Shown piece by piece: positions 37,439 to 47,285 of a DNA stretch of 64,000 bases. The notes under the pieces are model-generated. The model was not told where the DNA came from and made no database searches. It saw only the letters and a list, made by a program, of their open reading frames with translations. How positions within the stretch are numbered: the stretch's first letter is position 1; the number at the start of each line of letters is the position of its first letter. A program made the position numbers and the translations under genes. This stretch comes from Acidobacteriota bacterium. Lineage in GTDB: Bacteria > Acidobacteriota > Terriglobia > Bryobacterales > Bryobacteraceae. The stretch is taken from NCBI GenBank assembly GCA_016213775.1, contig JACQZR010000222.1, positions 1 to 64,000 of the forward strand, read 5' to 3'.

Positions 37439-37565
37439 GTCAGCAAACTAAAAGGGGGTATTGTGGTAGGGTTCTGGCAGGTCCAAAGGCAGTCGAAGAC
37501 TAGCGGATTGAATGGCGATCCCGGGTTGCGGGCTCGGTAGCTTGTTGGGGTGGGAGTTTGCTGAC
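37439..37565. repeat. Long-range inverted repeat in an otherwise empty gap
   Basis: The 315-bp stretch 37346-37660 holds no gene. It contains perfect 11-bp arms GTCAGCAAACT (37439-37449) and AGTTTGCTGAC (37555-37565) bounding a 127-bp segment. It could be a small structured RNA or a MITE-like remnant. Neither a target duplication nor a known RNA consensus is visible. Confidence 0.45.
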
Positions 37566-37660
37566 TATTTGCATCCTCCGGAAACCGCCTCAGCTTGTCT
37601 CCTCACTCATACAAGCGCAAAACAACGCGCGTACGCATCATGGCAGTAGAACTTTTTTCA

Positions 37661-38383
37661 TCAGCGGCCTAGAACTTCTTCCAACGTATCGGCGAGGACG
37701 AAATTGTCGAAATAAATGCTGTCCACGGACGGACGGTGCGGACTGCGATGAATCCCCGGCTGGCAGAAGTAAACCGACTCAGCCCCTTTCGTTTTCACCT
37801 TTTTGTCGAGGACGAGTTTGCCGTCAAACCAGAGGCGGGCATTGCCCTTGTCCGCATCCTCTGACCAGTGGATGTGCATTGCGAGCTGATGCCACTTGCC
37901 GACGGCGAAGTCCGCCTCCCAATGTGTGCCATTGCGACCCAGATTCCCGGTCCCGTACTTGATACTTGCGCCGCCGCTGGGTTTGGGCTCCAGCCACCAG
38001 GTCATCACGTTGTTGTAGCGGGGCGGCGGATTGCCCTCCCAATAGAAGAAGTTGTCGCGATCCTTCGGCGCCTCGCTCATGTAAAGGTAGAACGACATGT
38101 AGGTGTCGGCTCCCTCGTCCACCGACACCCGCGGTCCACCCACCTGCACGCGCAACTGCTGCGCATTAAAGACGTCGTCCGCATGGATTGTGAACTTCGC
38201 CGAATACTTGCCCTGCTGCACGATATCGCTCACCACTTCGACATTTCGCGACGTGACGTTCTGTCCGCGAGTGCCGGTATTGGCCCACTGGCTGAGATCA
38301 CCGGTCTCAAAGTCGGCTTTGAAGAGGATCTTGCCGGAAGCGGGCAAAGCCGCCAGCAGCAGCAGCAGGAGGAACGGAGTCAT
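37661..38383 (-). CDS. Secreted polysaccharide-lyase-like (jelly-roll) protein
   Basis: The 240-residue protein has a leucine-rich signal peptide (MTPFLLLLLLAALPASG). A concanavalin-like fold follows, with ADFETGDLSQW, the WHQLAMHIHWSEDADKGNARLWFDGKLVLD strand pair, and a final YFDNFVLAD strand. These features resemble the heparin-lyase-like PF14099 family. It probably binds or cleaves an acidic polysaccharide, but catalytic residues cannot be assigned. It is divergent from the giant-protein operon, with a gap of about 120 bp. Confidence 0.65.
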   Translation of the reverse strand: MTPFLLLLLLAALPASGKILFKADFETGDLSQWANTGTRGQNVTSRNVEVVSDIVQQGKYSAKFTIHADDVFNAQQLRVQVGGPRVSVDEGADTYMSFYLYMSEAPKDRDNFFYWEGNPPPRYNNVMTWWLEPKPSGGASIKYGTGNLGRNGTHWEADFAVGKWHQLAMHIHWSEDADKGNARLWFDGKLVLDKKVKTKGAESVYFCQPGIHRSPHRPSVDSIYFDNFVLADTLEEVLGR

Positions 38384-38505
38384 TCCTACAGTGTAGCTAA
38401 GCTCAACAAACCATTGACCAACACGCGCCTCAGAATAACCTCACAAAAATTTCAGTTTGCGCGCGTGTCGTCAGCCTTATGATATCCCCCATACGTGAGG
38501 AGACA

Positions 38506-41500
38506 TTGACGAGGACAATTGCGGCGTTCCTACTGGTAGCGCCTTTTCTACACTCCGCCGACACCAACTGGGTGGATCCCAAAACCGGCATCTCGTATGG
38601 CGTTCCCGCCGGATATGACGACGTCTGGCCGCATATCCCTGACGACGCTCGAGAGTTGTTCGTCAAAACATCCAAGGGTACGCGCGACGGCTATGCCGCC
38701 GCCAAGCGGGAGCAGTTGAACAACCCGCAGGCATGGGCCGCAAAGCAGGCCCAAATCGATCGCGCCTCCTCCAGGCAGGATCTCGGGTTCAAGTCAAAGC
38801 CTGTACTCTCCCCCGAACAGAAGCTTCGCCTCGGACTCGACACAACCCCCAATGCCTTTCTCGGCAATACTCGATATGTCAATGGCGCTCTGGTCACGGA
38901 AATTGACCCGGCAGCGATGGACAATATCTACCTGCTGACCAAAGTGCTGGCGCAGGAAGCCAGCATGCAACGGAGCCTCGCCGCATTAGGACGGGAGGCG
39001 GCCCCCGGCTTGGAACGGCTGCGGCTTCAGTTTGAGGCGGTGAAAGCAGCCCAGCGGGCCGTTCTGGACATGACGTTTACCGAAGATAAGACGAAGTTCC
39101 TGGCGGATATTGAGACCGAGAAGAAGAAGATCGGCAAACTGCTGGCAGGCGCGCTTCCGGAGGTGGTGATCTTCGGCAAGAACGCCAACGAAACCACTAC
39201 GATCGCCGATTTGAAAGCCAGGGCGGAGGCCGAGGCGGAGAAGAGACCGCGGGCGATTGCCGACCCGGAGGGCGGACCGGATTTTATCAAAGAGCATCCG
39301 ATCGCGATCGTGATCGATCCGGACCTGGAAGGGAACGGGAGAAGGGTGAAGATCGGAATCGCGGACCGGTCAGGGGAAGGCCCCAACGAGACGCGGATGA
39401 CTCACGACCAGATCGCCAGCGCGATGGGCTCATCCTTCAGCGAGGTGATCTCCGGACACATCCTGGTGAAGAAGGTCTATGACGCCGACGGAAGGCTGCT
39501 CCGAACCGATCTCGTTTTCGACTTTGGCAACCATCCTCCGGTACTCAACGCCAAGGTGAAGGATCACATCGAGTGGGTGAGGTGGTTGCGGGAGTTGGCT
39601 GCGCATCCCGAAGCACGTTTACTCACCGGCGCCGGGCTGATGATTCAGGGGCACGTCCGGCAGATTGAGCCCGGTCCGAAGCTCTGGTGGCAATTCAAGG
39701 CCGGCGGCGACATCCTTGTCTCCTATAAGCCGCCTGAATTCAAGAGCGAGGAAGCGAAGTCCAAGCGCTATTTCCCCGAACGACCGCCTCGCGGTCCGTA
39801 CAGCTCCGCCATGCACGAACAGAGGCGGGACGAAGGAAACGTGGGCCGGGACACGGAAAAGCCACCAACGCCAGAAGCGCCTGCCACACCTAAAGCGGTA
39901 GAGCAAGGTCCCTCGAACCCCGATCTCGAGGCCAGGATCCGCGCGCTCCTGGATAACAACCCGGTGACGCAACTGGAAAAGGACGTGCGAGCCAAGGACC
40001 CGCGGATTTTCAAGGACGAAGTGTTCCGCGCGGGGGACAACAAGGAACGGATCCGCGCCTTTAAGCGCGTGATGAATGAAGCGAAGTATCGCCAGCACAG
40101 CATCCAGCTAGCCGAGTTACGGCGTGAGATTGTCTTCCAGTTGACTGAAGAACTCTGCCGCTATCACAATATCCCGATCGAATTGATCGATTCCGGGAAG
40201 ATGAACGGCTATATCAGCGATCTCGATCTTACACTCTATGTTCCCCCCGAATCGCGGGGTAACCTCACCAGCCTATTTGTGATGAATCACTTCGAACGCG
40301 CTTTCAAGGCACTTGTGGGAGCGGACCACGCTAATATCGACCTCACCATGCATGATGGCGATCTCTTCATGCCCGATCCGCGCTACAGTACGCAATCTTT
40401 CGAGGAATACTCCACGACTCTGCATGAGGTGCTGAAGGGTTTGCGAGATAAGGCAGCACCGAAAACGGGTCCTGACGGCAAGATCATTCCCGGACAGGAC
40501 GTGTACATTGATCCGGACGCCAACCGGCGACAGGTGCAACGGCGTCCTTTGCGCGAAGGCCGAGTGACGAAGTTCACGCCTGATCCGAGTGGCGCCGGCG
40601 CCAAGCGGACTACCGGCCCGGTGTCGAAACTGAGTTGGCGGCCCGGTGGGGGCTGGGACATTGAAGCCAGCCGCCTGGACAACATCCGGCCGACCTATGA
40701 CCGCAGCGACCGGTTCGGCAATCTGATGGAAAACCTCGATCACATGGTGAAGAACGGGGAAGACCACGGCGCGCTCGCCAAAGCGTTCATGCGCGCCATC
40801 AATGAGGGCATGGGCTCCGGGATGGTGAACTCCTATTCCGATCTGCATGGGAGAGCGTACCCTTGGGAGGCGGCTGGCTCCTTCACTCCGAGAGACCCAC
40901 GGTTGACTCCGAACGAACGCTACATCCGGCTTGCACTGGAGTTGGAGAGCGGCATTCAAACTGACCTCGAAGCCTCGAAATTCCTCGGCGTGCCATTCGG
41001 CAGGCTAGAGACGGTAGAAACCCGGAACATGGCCAAACTGCGCTGGATCGTCCGCGCCTTCGGACTAGCCAAACCCGCCGCCCCCTACTGGACTGGGACT
41101 ACGGACAACCTCCAGCGGGTGACCCCTCCAGCCCCTGATTTCTCCAGGGGCGAGGTCCTCCACGTTGCCAAGCTCTTCGACTTGATCGAGACCGCCGCCG
41201 ATATGGAAGCCTTCAAGAACCGCGGGGAATTCAAGTTCGACGACACGGGCGCAAACCGCGGCCGCTCGGCCTGGATGCGAGCGTATTTCGAGGAGGCCGA
41301 AAAGGCCGTACGCAAGCGGCCCAGCTCGAAGGGATTGGGGGATAAAGAATTCGCTGACGCGGTCTACGCGGAAGCTTGGCGCTACTACTGCCTGGAACTC
41401 AAGGACACCGTCGTGAAAGGGATGGCCGTGGCGGTGAAGCGTCTGCTCTTCGACCTCACCCCCGATGGAATCCGGCGCAACGCGATGCAGTTCGCCATGC

Positions 41501-44500
41501 CCGATGGCCGTGTGGACGTGCAGGCGGCGAAAAAACTTGCGCAGCAACGGCGCGAACAACTGGCTCTGTTGTACGAATCCATCGAATCGCTCACCAGAGC
41601 CGGCGACGCACGAGGTACAACCCCGGCGGAGAATGCCCGCGCGCAGGACGCGAGAATTCTGGCGGAATCGCTTCGTGCCAGCGTGAAAAGCCGCGTCAGT
41701 GCGGTGAACGACGGCGCGCTGCAGGCCCAGGTGGAGAAGCTGATGGATCTCAGTGCCGTTGAGTTTGACAACTTCCTCACCGAGATCGCTCCGTCGCAAC
41801 AGGAGATCGAGCGAATCCTCGAAGCCAAGGAAGGCAAACTGCGCGCCGTGAATGAACCCATCGACATGTCCGAATCGAGGAAGTTCGCCGATTACATGAG
41901 GGATGGCATCCTCCGCCGGGCAAGTGCCGCCGATGGCCCCAGCCTGACAAAGACGCTCGATTCGATGAACAACATCATCGGCGATCTGCTCGATCTGACG
42001 GCGAAGGAGAACCCCTCGCTGGCTCCGCGCGTGCGGGAACGCTACGGCCATGCCAATTCCCATTTCCCGGGAGTTGCGATGATCGGAAACAGCCTGGTGA
42101 ACATGGCTGCGGCCTACAACAGCGGCGATAACCTCGCGTTCCGCGAAGCCCTGATTGGCGAGGTTTTCAACTATTTCCTCCCGCCTGCGTACGGCGTCAT
42201 GGCGACGGGCTTGCGTGACTTCGGGCGCGGCAAAATCGTTGAGGGCATCATCTCGGTCGGAACGTTGGGGCTGTTTCACGGATTGGAAACCAGGATCCCC
42301 GGCGCCGGCCAGGTGATCATGGCTTTTCAACTCGTCAACGGGCTCCCCAAACTTGCCAACGCCATCATGCGGGAGGCGATCACCGAGGACATTCTTGAGC
42401 AGGCTTTGGCGTCGAACGTTCCCGCCGACCGCAACGGTGGTCTGGGCTTGAAACGTGCCGAGCGCAACCCCTATAAAGTCCCCTACTACAAGAAGAACGA
42501 GCTGCCCTCAGTTCCTTTCGGGAGTTCCCTGCTGCGAGAGGCCGCCAAAACGAGTCCGCCGTTCGAACCGGTACTGTACAAGTACAACGCCTGCGGCGAT
42601 CCGACTTCCGCCGGTTGGCCGGCCGCTCCGCGAGTCACCCTCGACGTCGCCGAGGATCAGATGACCATGGCGGAGAAGCTCCCCATCGCCCGCCGTCTGT
42701 TCGGCCCGGAAATCGAAAGAAAGATAGCGGAGGCGGGTTTGTCGCCGGAAGAAATCGCGGCATCCAGCGATCCAGTGATGAAACAGGGCCACGCCGACTG
42801 GCTGCGCGAGAACCTGGAAAAAGAGTACGCGTTTGCCCTCCCTTACGAACGCCGCGTGGCCCGCCTCTATGATTGTTTCTTTCCCAAGCTTGCCGAGAAA
42901 CGCAAGGAAGTCAACAGCCAGTCCAGCGCCCTTGCCGCGGCGGGCTACTCAATGAATGTCGATGATGACACGCTGCTCGAACGGATCTTTCTCGAGATTG
43001 TGGAGCAGTGGTTCGCCGGCCAATCGGACGATTACAAATTGGAGACCCAGTACAACTCCTGGAAAGACAAGCTCAATCCCTGGTACGACCCGCAACAGAA
43101 CAGTCAGCGCATCCGCAAGAGCATCGCACTCAAGCTGGTGAACCTCTATAAGAAGGCCGAGATGCTCGCGCTCTACGTCAACGATCAACAGAAGGAGATC
43201 CAGGCCGCCGTTCTGAACAACGTCTCCCGCGCCGAGGTGATTCAGGAGCTGGCGTATGGGAAGCGCACCAGTCTGGTGAAGGGCAATCAGGACCGGATCG
43301 AGGCGATTGCCGTGCGGAACTACGCCGCATTGCCTGAACAGAAGGCGGTGACCTGGCTTGACACGCCGCCCTATTATGTTCCATTTAGTAATCTCTACGG
43401 GGGTCTCAATAACCCTAATTCCCCCATCGTTGCCAACGTCCGCGCCGACCCGAAAAAACACCCCGGACCCTATCAGACTAATTACGCGGTTGGGGTTGAG
43501 TCGTGTAGCGCCGACTGGCAATCGGCTCTCCCCGGGATGCGGCTGAGCGCCGATGAGCAAAAACAGCTCGATCAGAAGAAGGAGGATGGCCGTCCGGTCA
43601 ACCGCCTGCTGGCGGTTCAATTCGCCGCATCGGCTGAAGTCATGGACGCCCACGGCGCCAAGATCGCCGAAACCGGAAAGGTCCCCGTAAAAGGATATCT
43701 GATCGAACCAGCGTCGTCATTTGTCGGGAACATCAAACTGAACCTGAAGGGCTCGCACCCCCAGAACGGAACCATCGGAATCTCCGGTAAAGTTCTGGTG
43801 AACGGTCAGGACTTCGGCCGTGACAAAGGCGACCAGGAGCATATTTCGGTGTACGCCCCCGGCTCGTATCAAATTGAGATCGATCCCGGGGGTGATTGGG
43901 GCAAAGCCAGTACAACTGTCACCTTCACGGCGCCGCCGGAGAATAGGAACACATGCCAGCGCGAGGATCAGGTAGTGAATACCTCGGCCAGCCTGACGTT
44001 CCCTTACCTCAGGAAAACGTCCGGGGCGGGCGCCAGGATCATTCCCGTGGGGGCTGACCCGAAAGATGTGGCTGCCTGCCAGCAGTTGATCACGGGCGCG
44101 AAGCAGCAGGGAGCATCCAACCCCGCAGCCGCCGCCCAGGCGCAACAAAAATGCGCCGGCCTCACCCCCGCTATCGACCAGGGATTGCAGGGTCTCACCG
44201 CGGATCTCGGCGCGGCCATTAATAGCGCCATGCAGAAGTGCGAATTCGAACAGGCACTCCAAATCGCCAATCAAGGCAAACCCGTGCTGCAAGCCAATGC
44301 GCAATACGCCGCATGGCTCAGTGCGAACCTCGCCGGACTCGAAGCACGCGCACGGGCCCAATCAGAGGCGCGCTCTCTTATCCAGCAGGCGCAGGCTGCC
44401 ATTCAGACGAAGAACGTTGCCGGTGCGATCGCCGCTCTTGACCGGGCACTGGCTGTTCCCAATCTCCCGCAGTGCATGAAGGATCAAATCGCTTCGCTCC

Positions 44501-45894
44501 GCGGCCCACTAGCCGGTCATAGCCAGTTCATCGACCTTGTCACCAAACTGATTGCCGCTTACGACCGCTGCGACGTTGCCACCGCGCTCTCGTTGCGGAC
44601 GCAGATCGAAGCCATACAGCCTCGCGACCAGATGATGAACAACTGGCTCGCGCAAAACCCGCGCGCCACCCTCGACGATTGGGCGCGGCGCTATCAACGC
44701 TCACTCGACTTGCGGACGCAGGCGCTCGGGCTTTGGAAGACAGCCTCGACCACCGCTGACTGGGACCGCGTGATCGCCACTCTGGAGCAGGCGCGCGATA
44801 CCTCCCTGCCTTGCCTGCGCGCCCTTGATATTGAGCGACTGATCGAGGAGGCCAAACGAAGAAGGCCGGTGGCGCCTACCATTCCGACCGTGACCGAACG
44901 GCCCAAGCCGCCGGTTGTGCAGCAGACCGGCACGCTGGTGGGAGGCGTAACGATAACGCCGGACAAGCGCGAGGAGCACCTTCGCTCCCCCGCGGGCAGG
45001 CTGTTGGGTGAGACAACGTGCAAATTCACGGCCAATTCCTGGCGCTTCGAACGGAACAATTGGGACGACCGCGGCACCCGGACCCATCATGCTCAGCTCG
45101 GTTACGACTACGCCGGTGTACCGTCCAGTGTCTCGCCGGGCCAATCTTACGCAATTACGCTCACCGGCGGCGAACTCGAGCAGTTTCCTGCTCAAAGCGC
45201 CGCCGGCTATGTGTTGTCCGGTACCGTGCATATCACCGGCGATGTTGACGTGAGGAGCGCCCAGCCGGCAGACCGCGGCCACCCGTCCGGCCGGTACGAA
45301 TTCACGGTCCGCCAGAATGCGAAAAAGGTGGAGATTCATCTGGGAGGGTATCCCTGTGGCACCGGAGCGATTTGGACGTACCCCGCTGCTCCGGGAACAA
45401 CGACTTCGACGGTGAACCCGACCACGCCGGCGGTGAACCCGCCCAAACCCGCCGGGGGGCGCTGGAAGCTGGTCTCCACTGACGTGATCCCGAAGGAGAT
45501 GTGGAAGGTCTCACCGAATGGTCCCAAGGCGTACGAATACGACGGCCCGCAAGCCACTTCCGTGCCAATGAACGTCTACAACGGCACCAAGGGGCATTTT
45601 CAATGGGACGCACCGCCGGCGGAATTCGACTCGAATGGGTTCAGCATCACGCTGAACGCACAAGCGAAACCAATACCCAAAAACGGCATGGCGGTGTTGA
45701 TCTGCGTGGGTGGAAACCTTCCGGCCGAGGACAGAAAATACTGTGCGGAAGCAAATGCCAGGGATGGAGTGGCTGCCAGCGGCTCCCAAACAGTCAAACT
45801 GAAACCTTCCCCAGGCACCGGAGATGTGGAAGTGAAGGTCGTGCTGATGTGGGGCGCGGCGTCCTTCATCTACAAATACCAACTTGTCAGGTAG
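38506..45894 (+). CDS. Giant exported protein of unknown function
   Basis: The TTG at 38506 after GAGGAG gives about 2462 residues starting with a signal peptide (TRTIAAFLLVAPFLHSA). An ATG at 38479 would add nine residues. After a helical N-terminus comes a Pro-rich linker (near 460). A segment near residues 565-615 follows with an SDLDLTLYV motif and a later ANIDLTMHD, reminiscent of nucleotidyltransferase metal ligands. Next are a long helical region, an amphipathic stretch (about 1250-1300), an Ig-like domain (about 1750-1830), Ala/Gln-rich helices with cysteines, and two beta-rich C-terminal domains. I recognise no family. It heads a four-gene operon. Confidence 0.75.
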   Translation: MTRTIAAFLLVAPFLHSADTNWVDPKTGISYGVPAGYDDVWPHIPDDARELFVKTSKGTRDGYAAAKREQLNNPQAWAAKQAQIDRASSRQDLGFKSKPVLSPEQKLRLGLDTTPNAFLGNTRYVNGALVTEIDPAAMDNIYLLTKVLAQEASMQRSLAALGREAAPGLERLRLQFEAVKAAQRAVLDMTFTEDKTKFLADIETEKKKIGKLLAGALPEVVIFGKNANETTTIADLKARAEAEAEKRPRAIADPEGGPDFIKEHPIAIVIDPDLEGNGRRVKIGIADRSGEGPNETRMTHDQIASAMGSSFSEVISGHILVKKVYDADGRLLRTDLVFDFGNHPPVLNAKVKDHIEWVRWLRELAAHPEARLLTGAGLMIQGHVRQIEPGPKLWWQFKAGGDILVSYKPPEFKSEEAKSKRYFPERPPRGPYSSAMHEQRRDEGNVGRDTEKPPTPEAPATPKAVEQGPSNPDLEARIRALLDNNPVTQLEKDVRAKDPRIFKDEVFRAGDNKERIRAFKRVMNEAKYRQHSIQLAELRREIVFQLTEELCRYHNIPIELIDSGKMNGYISDLDLTLYVPPESRGNLTSLFVMNHFERAFKALVGADHANIDLTMHDGDLFMPDPRYSTQSFEEYSTTLHEVLKGLRDKAAPKTGPDGKIIPGQDVYIDPDANRRQVQRRPLREGRVTKFTPDPSGAGAKRTTGPVSKLSWRPGGGWDIEASRLDNIRPTYDRSDRFGNLMENLDHMVKNGEDHGALAKAFMRAINEGMGSGMVNSYSDLHGRAYPWEAAGSFTPRDPRLTPNERYIRLALELESGIQTDLEASKFLGVPFGRLETVETRNMAKLRWIVRAFGLAKPAAPYWTGTTDNLQRVTPPAPDFSRGEVLHVAKLFDLIETAADMEAFKNRGEFKFDDTGANRGRSAWMRAYFEEAEKAVRKRPSSKGLGDKEFADAVYAEAWRYYCLELKDTVVKGMAVAVKRLLFDLTPDGIRRNAMQFAMPDGRVDVQAAKKLAQQRREQLALLYESIESLTRAGDARGTTPAENARAQDARILAESLRASVKSRVSAVNDGALQAQVEKLMDLSAVEFDNFLTEIAPSQQEIERILEAKEGKLRAVNEPIDMSESRKFADYMRDGILRRASAADGPSLTKTLDSMNNIIGDLLDLTAKENPSLAPRVRERYGHANSHFPGVAMIGNSLVNMAAAYNSGDNLAFREALIGEVFNYFLPPAYGVMATGLRDFGRGKIVEGIISVGTLGLFHGLETRIPGAGQVIMAFQLVNGLPKLANAIMREAITEDILEQALASNVPADRNGGLGLKRAERNPYKVPYYKKNELPSVPFGSSLLREAAKTSPPFEPVLYKYNACGDPTSAGWPAAPRVTLDVAEDQMTMAEKLPIARRLFGPEIERKIAEAGLSPEEIAASSDPVMKQGHADWLRENLEKEYAFALPYERRVARLYDCFFPKLAEKRKEVNSQSSALAAAGYSMNVDDDTLLERIFLEIVEQWFAGQSDDYKLETQYNSWKDKLNPWYDPQQNSQRIRKSIALKLVNLYKKAEMLALYVNDQQKEIQAAVLNNVSRAEVIQELAYGKRTSLVKGNQDRIEAIAVRNYAALPEQKAVTWLDTPPYYVPFSNLYGGLNNPNSPIVANVRADPKKHPGPYQTNYAVGVESCSADWQSALPGMRLSADEQKQLDQKKEDGRPVNRLLAVQFAASAEVMDAHGAKIAETGKVPVKGYLIEPASSFVGNIKLNLKGSHPQNGTIGISGKVLVNGQDFGRDKGDQEHISVYAPGSYQIEIDPGGDWGKASTTVTFTAPPENRNTCQREDQVVNTSASLTFPYLRKTSGAGARIIPVGADPKDVAACQQLITGAKQQGASNPAAAAQAQQKCAGLTPAIDQGLQGLTADLGAAINSAMQKCEFEQALQIANQGKPVLQANAQYAAWLSANLAGLEARARAQSEARSLIQQAQAAIQTKNVAGAIAALDRALAVPNLPQCMKDQIASLRGPLAGHSQFIDLVTKLIAAYDRCDVATALSLRTQIEAIQPRDQMMNNWLAQNPRATLDDWARRYQRSLDLRTQALGLWKTASTTADWDRVIATLEQARDTSLPCLRALDIERLIEEAKRRRPVAPTIPTVTERPKPPVVQQTGTLVGGVTITPDKREEHLRSPAGRLLGETTCKFTANSWRFERNNWDDRGTRTHHAQLGYDYAGVPSSVSPGQSYAITLTGGELEQFPAQSAAGYVLSGTVHITGDVDVRSAQPADRGHPSGRYEFTVRQNAKKVEIHLGGYPCGTGAIWTYPAAPGTTTSTVNPTTPAVNPPKPAGGRWKLVSTDVIPKEMWKVSPNGPKAYEYDGPQATSVPMNVYNGTKGHFQWDAPPAEFDSNGFSITLNAQAKPIPKNGMAVLICVGGNLPAEDRKYCAEANARDGVAASGSQTVKLKPSPGTGDVEVKVVLMWGAASFIYKYQLVR

Positions 45895-45901
45895 GAATCC
45901 C

Positions 45902-46681
45902 ATGAACCGCAGACTCTCACTCATCACGCTGGCTATGGCTGCTTTGGGCCAGAATGCGCCGTTGCTGCCGTTCGCCGATGCAACACCGGACACCATCCTG
46001 CGAGGGCAATCCACGCGAGTCGTTGTGAAGGGCCGCGATGCCGCGTCGCTGCACACTCTGAAGGTCGAACCCGGCGACGGCGTCACCATTCGAGCCATCA
46101 CACCGCTGTCCGCCAGTAGCGTGTCAGTGGAGATAGCCGTCGAAGGCGATGCGAAGATCGGGGAACGGCAACTGATGCTGACCCTCGCGCCCACCATCAG
46201 CCGTACGCCATCTGTTCGCGAGAGCGGGTTGTCCCAACAGCCACTCGAGGCCTTCCGCGACTCCATTGTCAAGGGCAACTCCACCGTCATGGAGGCCGGG
46301 TCTGTGTACATCAACAGTCACGCGATCAGCATCACGAATGTGAGCGTGGTGGCGAACCAGAACCATCGGCTGATTCGCATCACCGCCAGCGATACCAGGG
46401 GAGACTTCGCGGCGCAAGCCCGGCCCGGCATAGCCCCCGCGGCCGGCATACAACTGGTGACGGCGCCGGATTGGATGGTATCGGAGGCCCGCTGCGGAAA
46501 GGATGTCTTCGACAGTCCGATTACGGATGCGGTGGTAGCCAGCCGGGAGGGAGCATCGGCAACCATCGTGGCTCAGCTCTCGATGGAGGGTCTGGCGGCT
46601 TCGGGACCCTGTGAATTGCGAGTTCGTGTGCGCGATGCGGCGGGGAATACCAGCGGCTGGTACACCTCCAGATTGCGATAG
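45902..46681 (+). CDS. Exported protein of unknown function, giant-protein operon
   Basis: The ATG at 45902 follows AGGAA and starts 7 bp after the giant-protein stop, giving 259 residues with a signal peptide (NRRLSLITLAMAALGQ). Residues 25-100 look like an IPT/Ig-type beta-sandwich (TPDTILRGQSTRVVVKGRD...DGVTIRAITPLSASSVSVEI). The C-terminus (GPCELRVRVRDAAGNTSGWY) is another Ig-like strand set. No catalytic motif is visible. It is probably a cell-surface or periplasmic partner of the giant protein. Confidence 0.7.
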   Translation: MNRRLSLITLAMAALGQNAPLLPFADATPDTILRGQSTRVVVKGRDAASLHTLKVEPGDGVTIRAITPLSASSVSVEIAVEGDAKIGERQLMLTLAPTISRTPSVRESGLSQQPLEAFRDSIVKGNSTVMEAGSVYINSHAISITNVSVVANQNHRLIRITASDTRGDFAAQARPGIAPAAGIQLVTAPDWMVSEARCGKDVFDSPITDAVVASREGASATIVAQLSMEGLAASGPCELRVRVRDAAGNTSGWYTSRLR

Positions 46682-46697
46682 AGAAAAGAGGAAGTGA

Positions 46698-47273
46698 ATG
46701 AGACCCCATCTCATGTTTTGCGCGGCGTGGTTCGCGGTCTGTGTTGTGGCGGCGCATGCCGGGAAGATCGAAAAGGACACGGAGTTTCGCGTCACTCTGA
46801 TGAGCCCGCTGAGCACCCAGACCAGTCAGAAGGGGGACACGCTCACCGCCCAAGTGGTGAGCCCGGAGGAATTCAAGGGTGCGATCCTTGAAGGCAAAGT
46901 GCAGCAGTCCAAGAGCGGAGGGAAGATCACCGGAACCTCGGTTCTCAATTTCACTTTCGACAAGTTGAATCACAATGGCGAAGCGACCATCGTGCAAGCG
47001 AACGTGAGAGAGATTGTCAATTCGCAAGGCAAACGCAACGTGGATGAGGAAGGGCGAGTGCTCACCAAGAAGAACAGCTTCGGCAAGCTGGCGGCAGGCA
47101 CGGGAATCGGCGCGGCTATCGGCGCGATTGCCGGGGGAGCCACAGGCGCGGCTATCGGTGCGGGCATCGGCGCGGCAGCCGCAATCGTGTTTGTCGAGGT
47201 GGGCACAAAGGGAGCCAACATCGACTTTGCTCCCGGCACGGAATTCGTGCTCGCGGTCAGGTCACGTAAGTAG
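46698..47273 (+). CDS. Exported glycine-zipper protein
   Basis: The 191-residue protein has a signal peptide (FCAAWFAVCVVAAHA). A beta-rich domain (about 22-115) has a GDTLTAQVVSP...GAILEGKVQQSKSGG pattern. A glycine-zipper segment (about 130-165, with repeated GxxxG such as GIGAAIGAIAGGA) follows, then a short C-terminal strand. Glycine zippers insert into or oligomerise on membranes. It lies 16 bp after the preceding gene and 12 bp before the next. Confidence 0.72.
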   Translation: MRPHLMFCAAWFAVCVVAAHAGKIEKDTEFRVTLMSPLSTQTSQKGDTLTAQVVSPEEFKGAILEGKVQQSKSGGKITGTSVLNFTFDKLNHNGEATIVQANVREIVNSQGKRNVDEEGRVLTKKNSFGKLAAGTGIGAAIGAIAGGATGAAIGAGIGAAAAIVFVEVGTKGANIDFAPGTEFVLAVRSRK

Positions 47274-47285
47274 GAGGTGGCAAGC

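Noticed and set aside
37439-37565. 6S RNA, SRP RNA or integron attC site
   Set aside because: The lengths and internal motifs do not match these. Only the terminal inverted repeat is supported.
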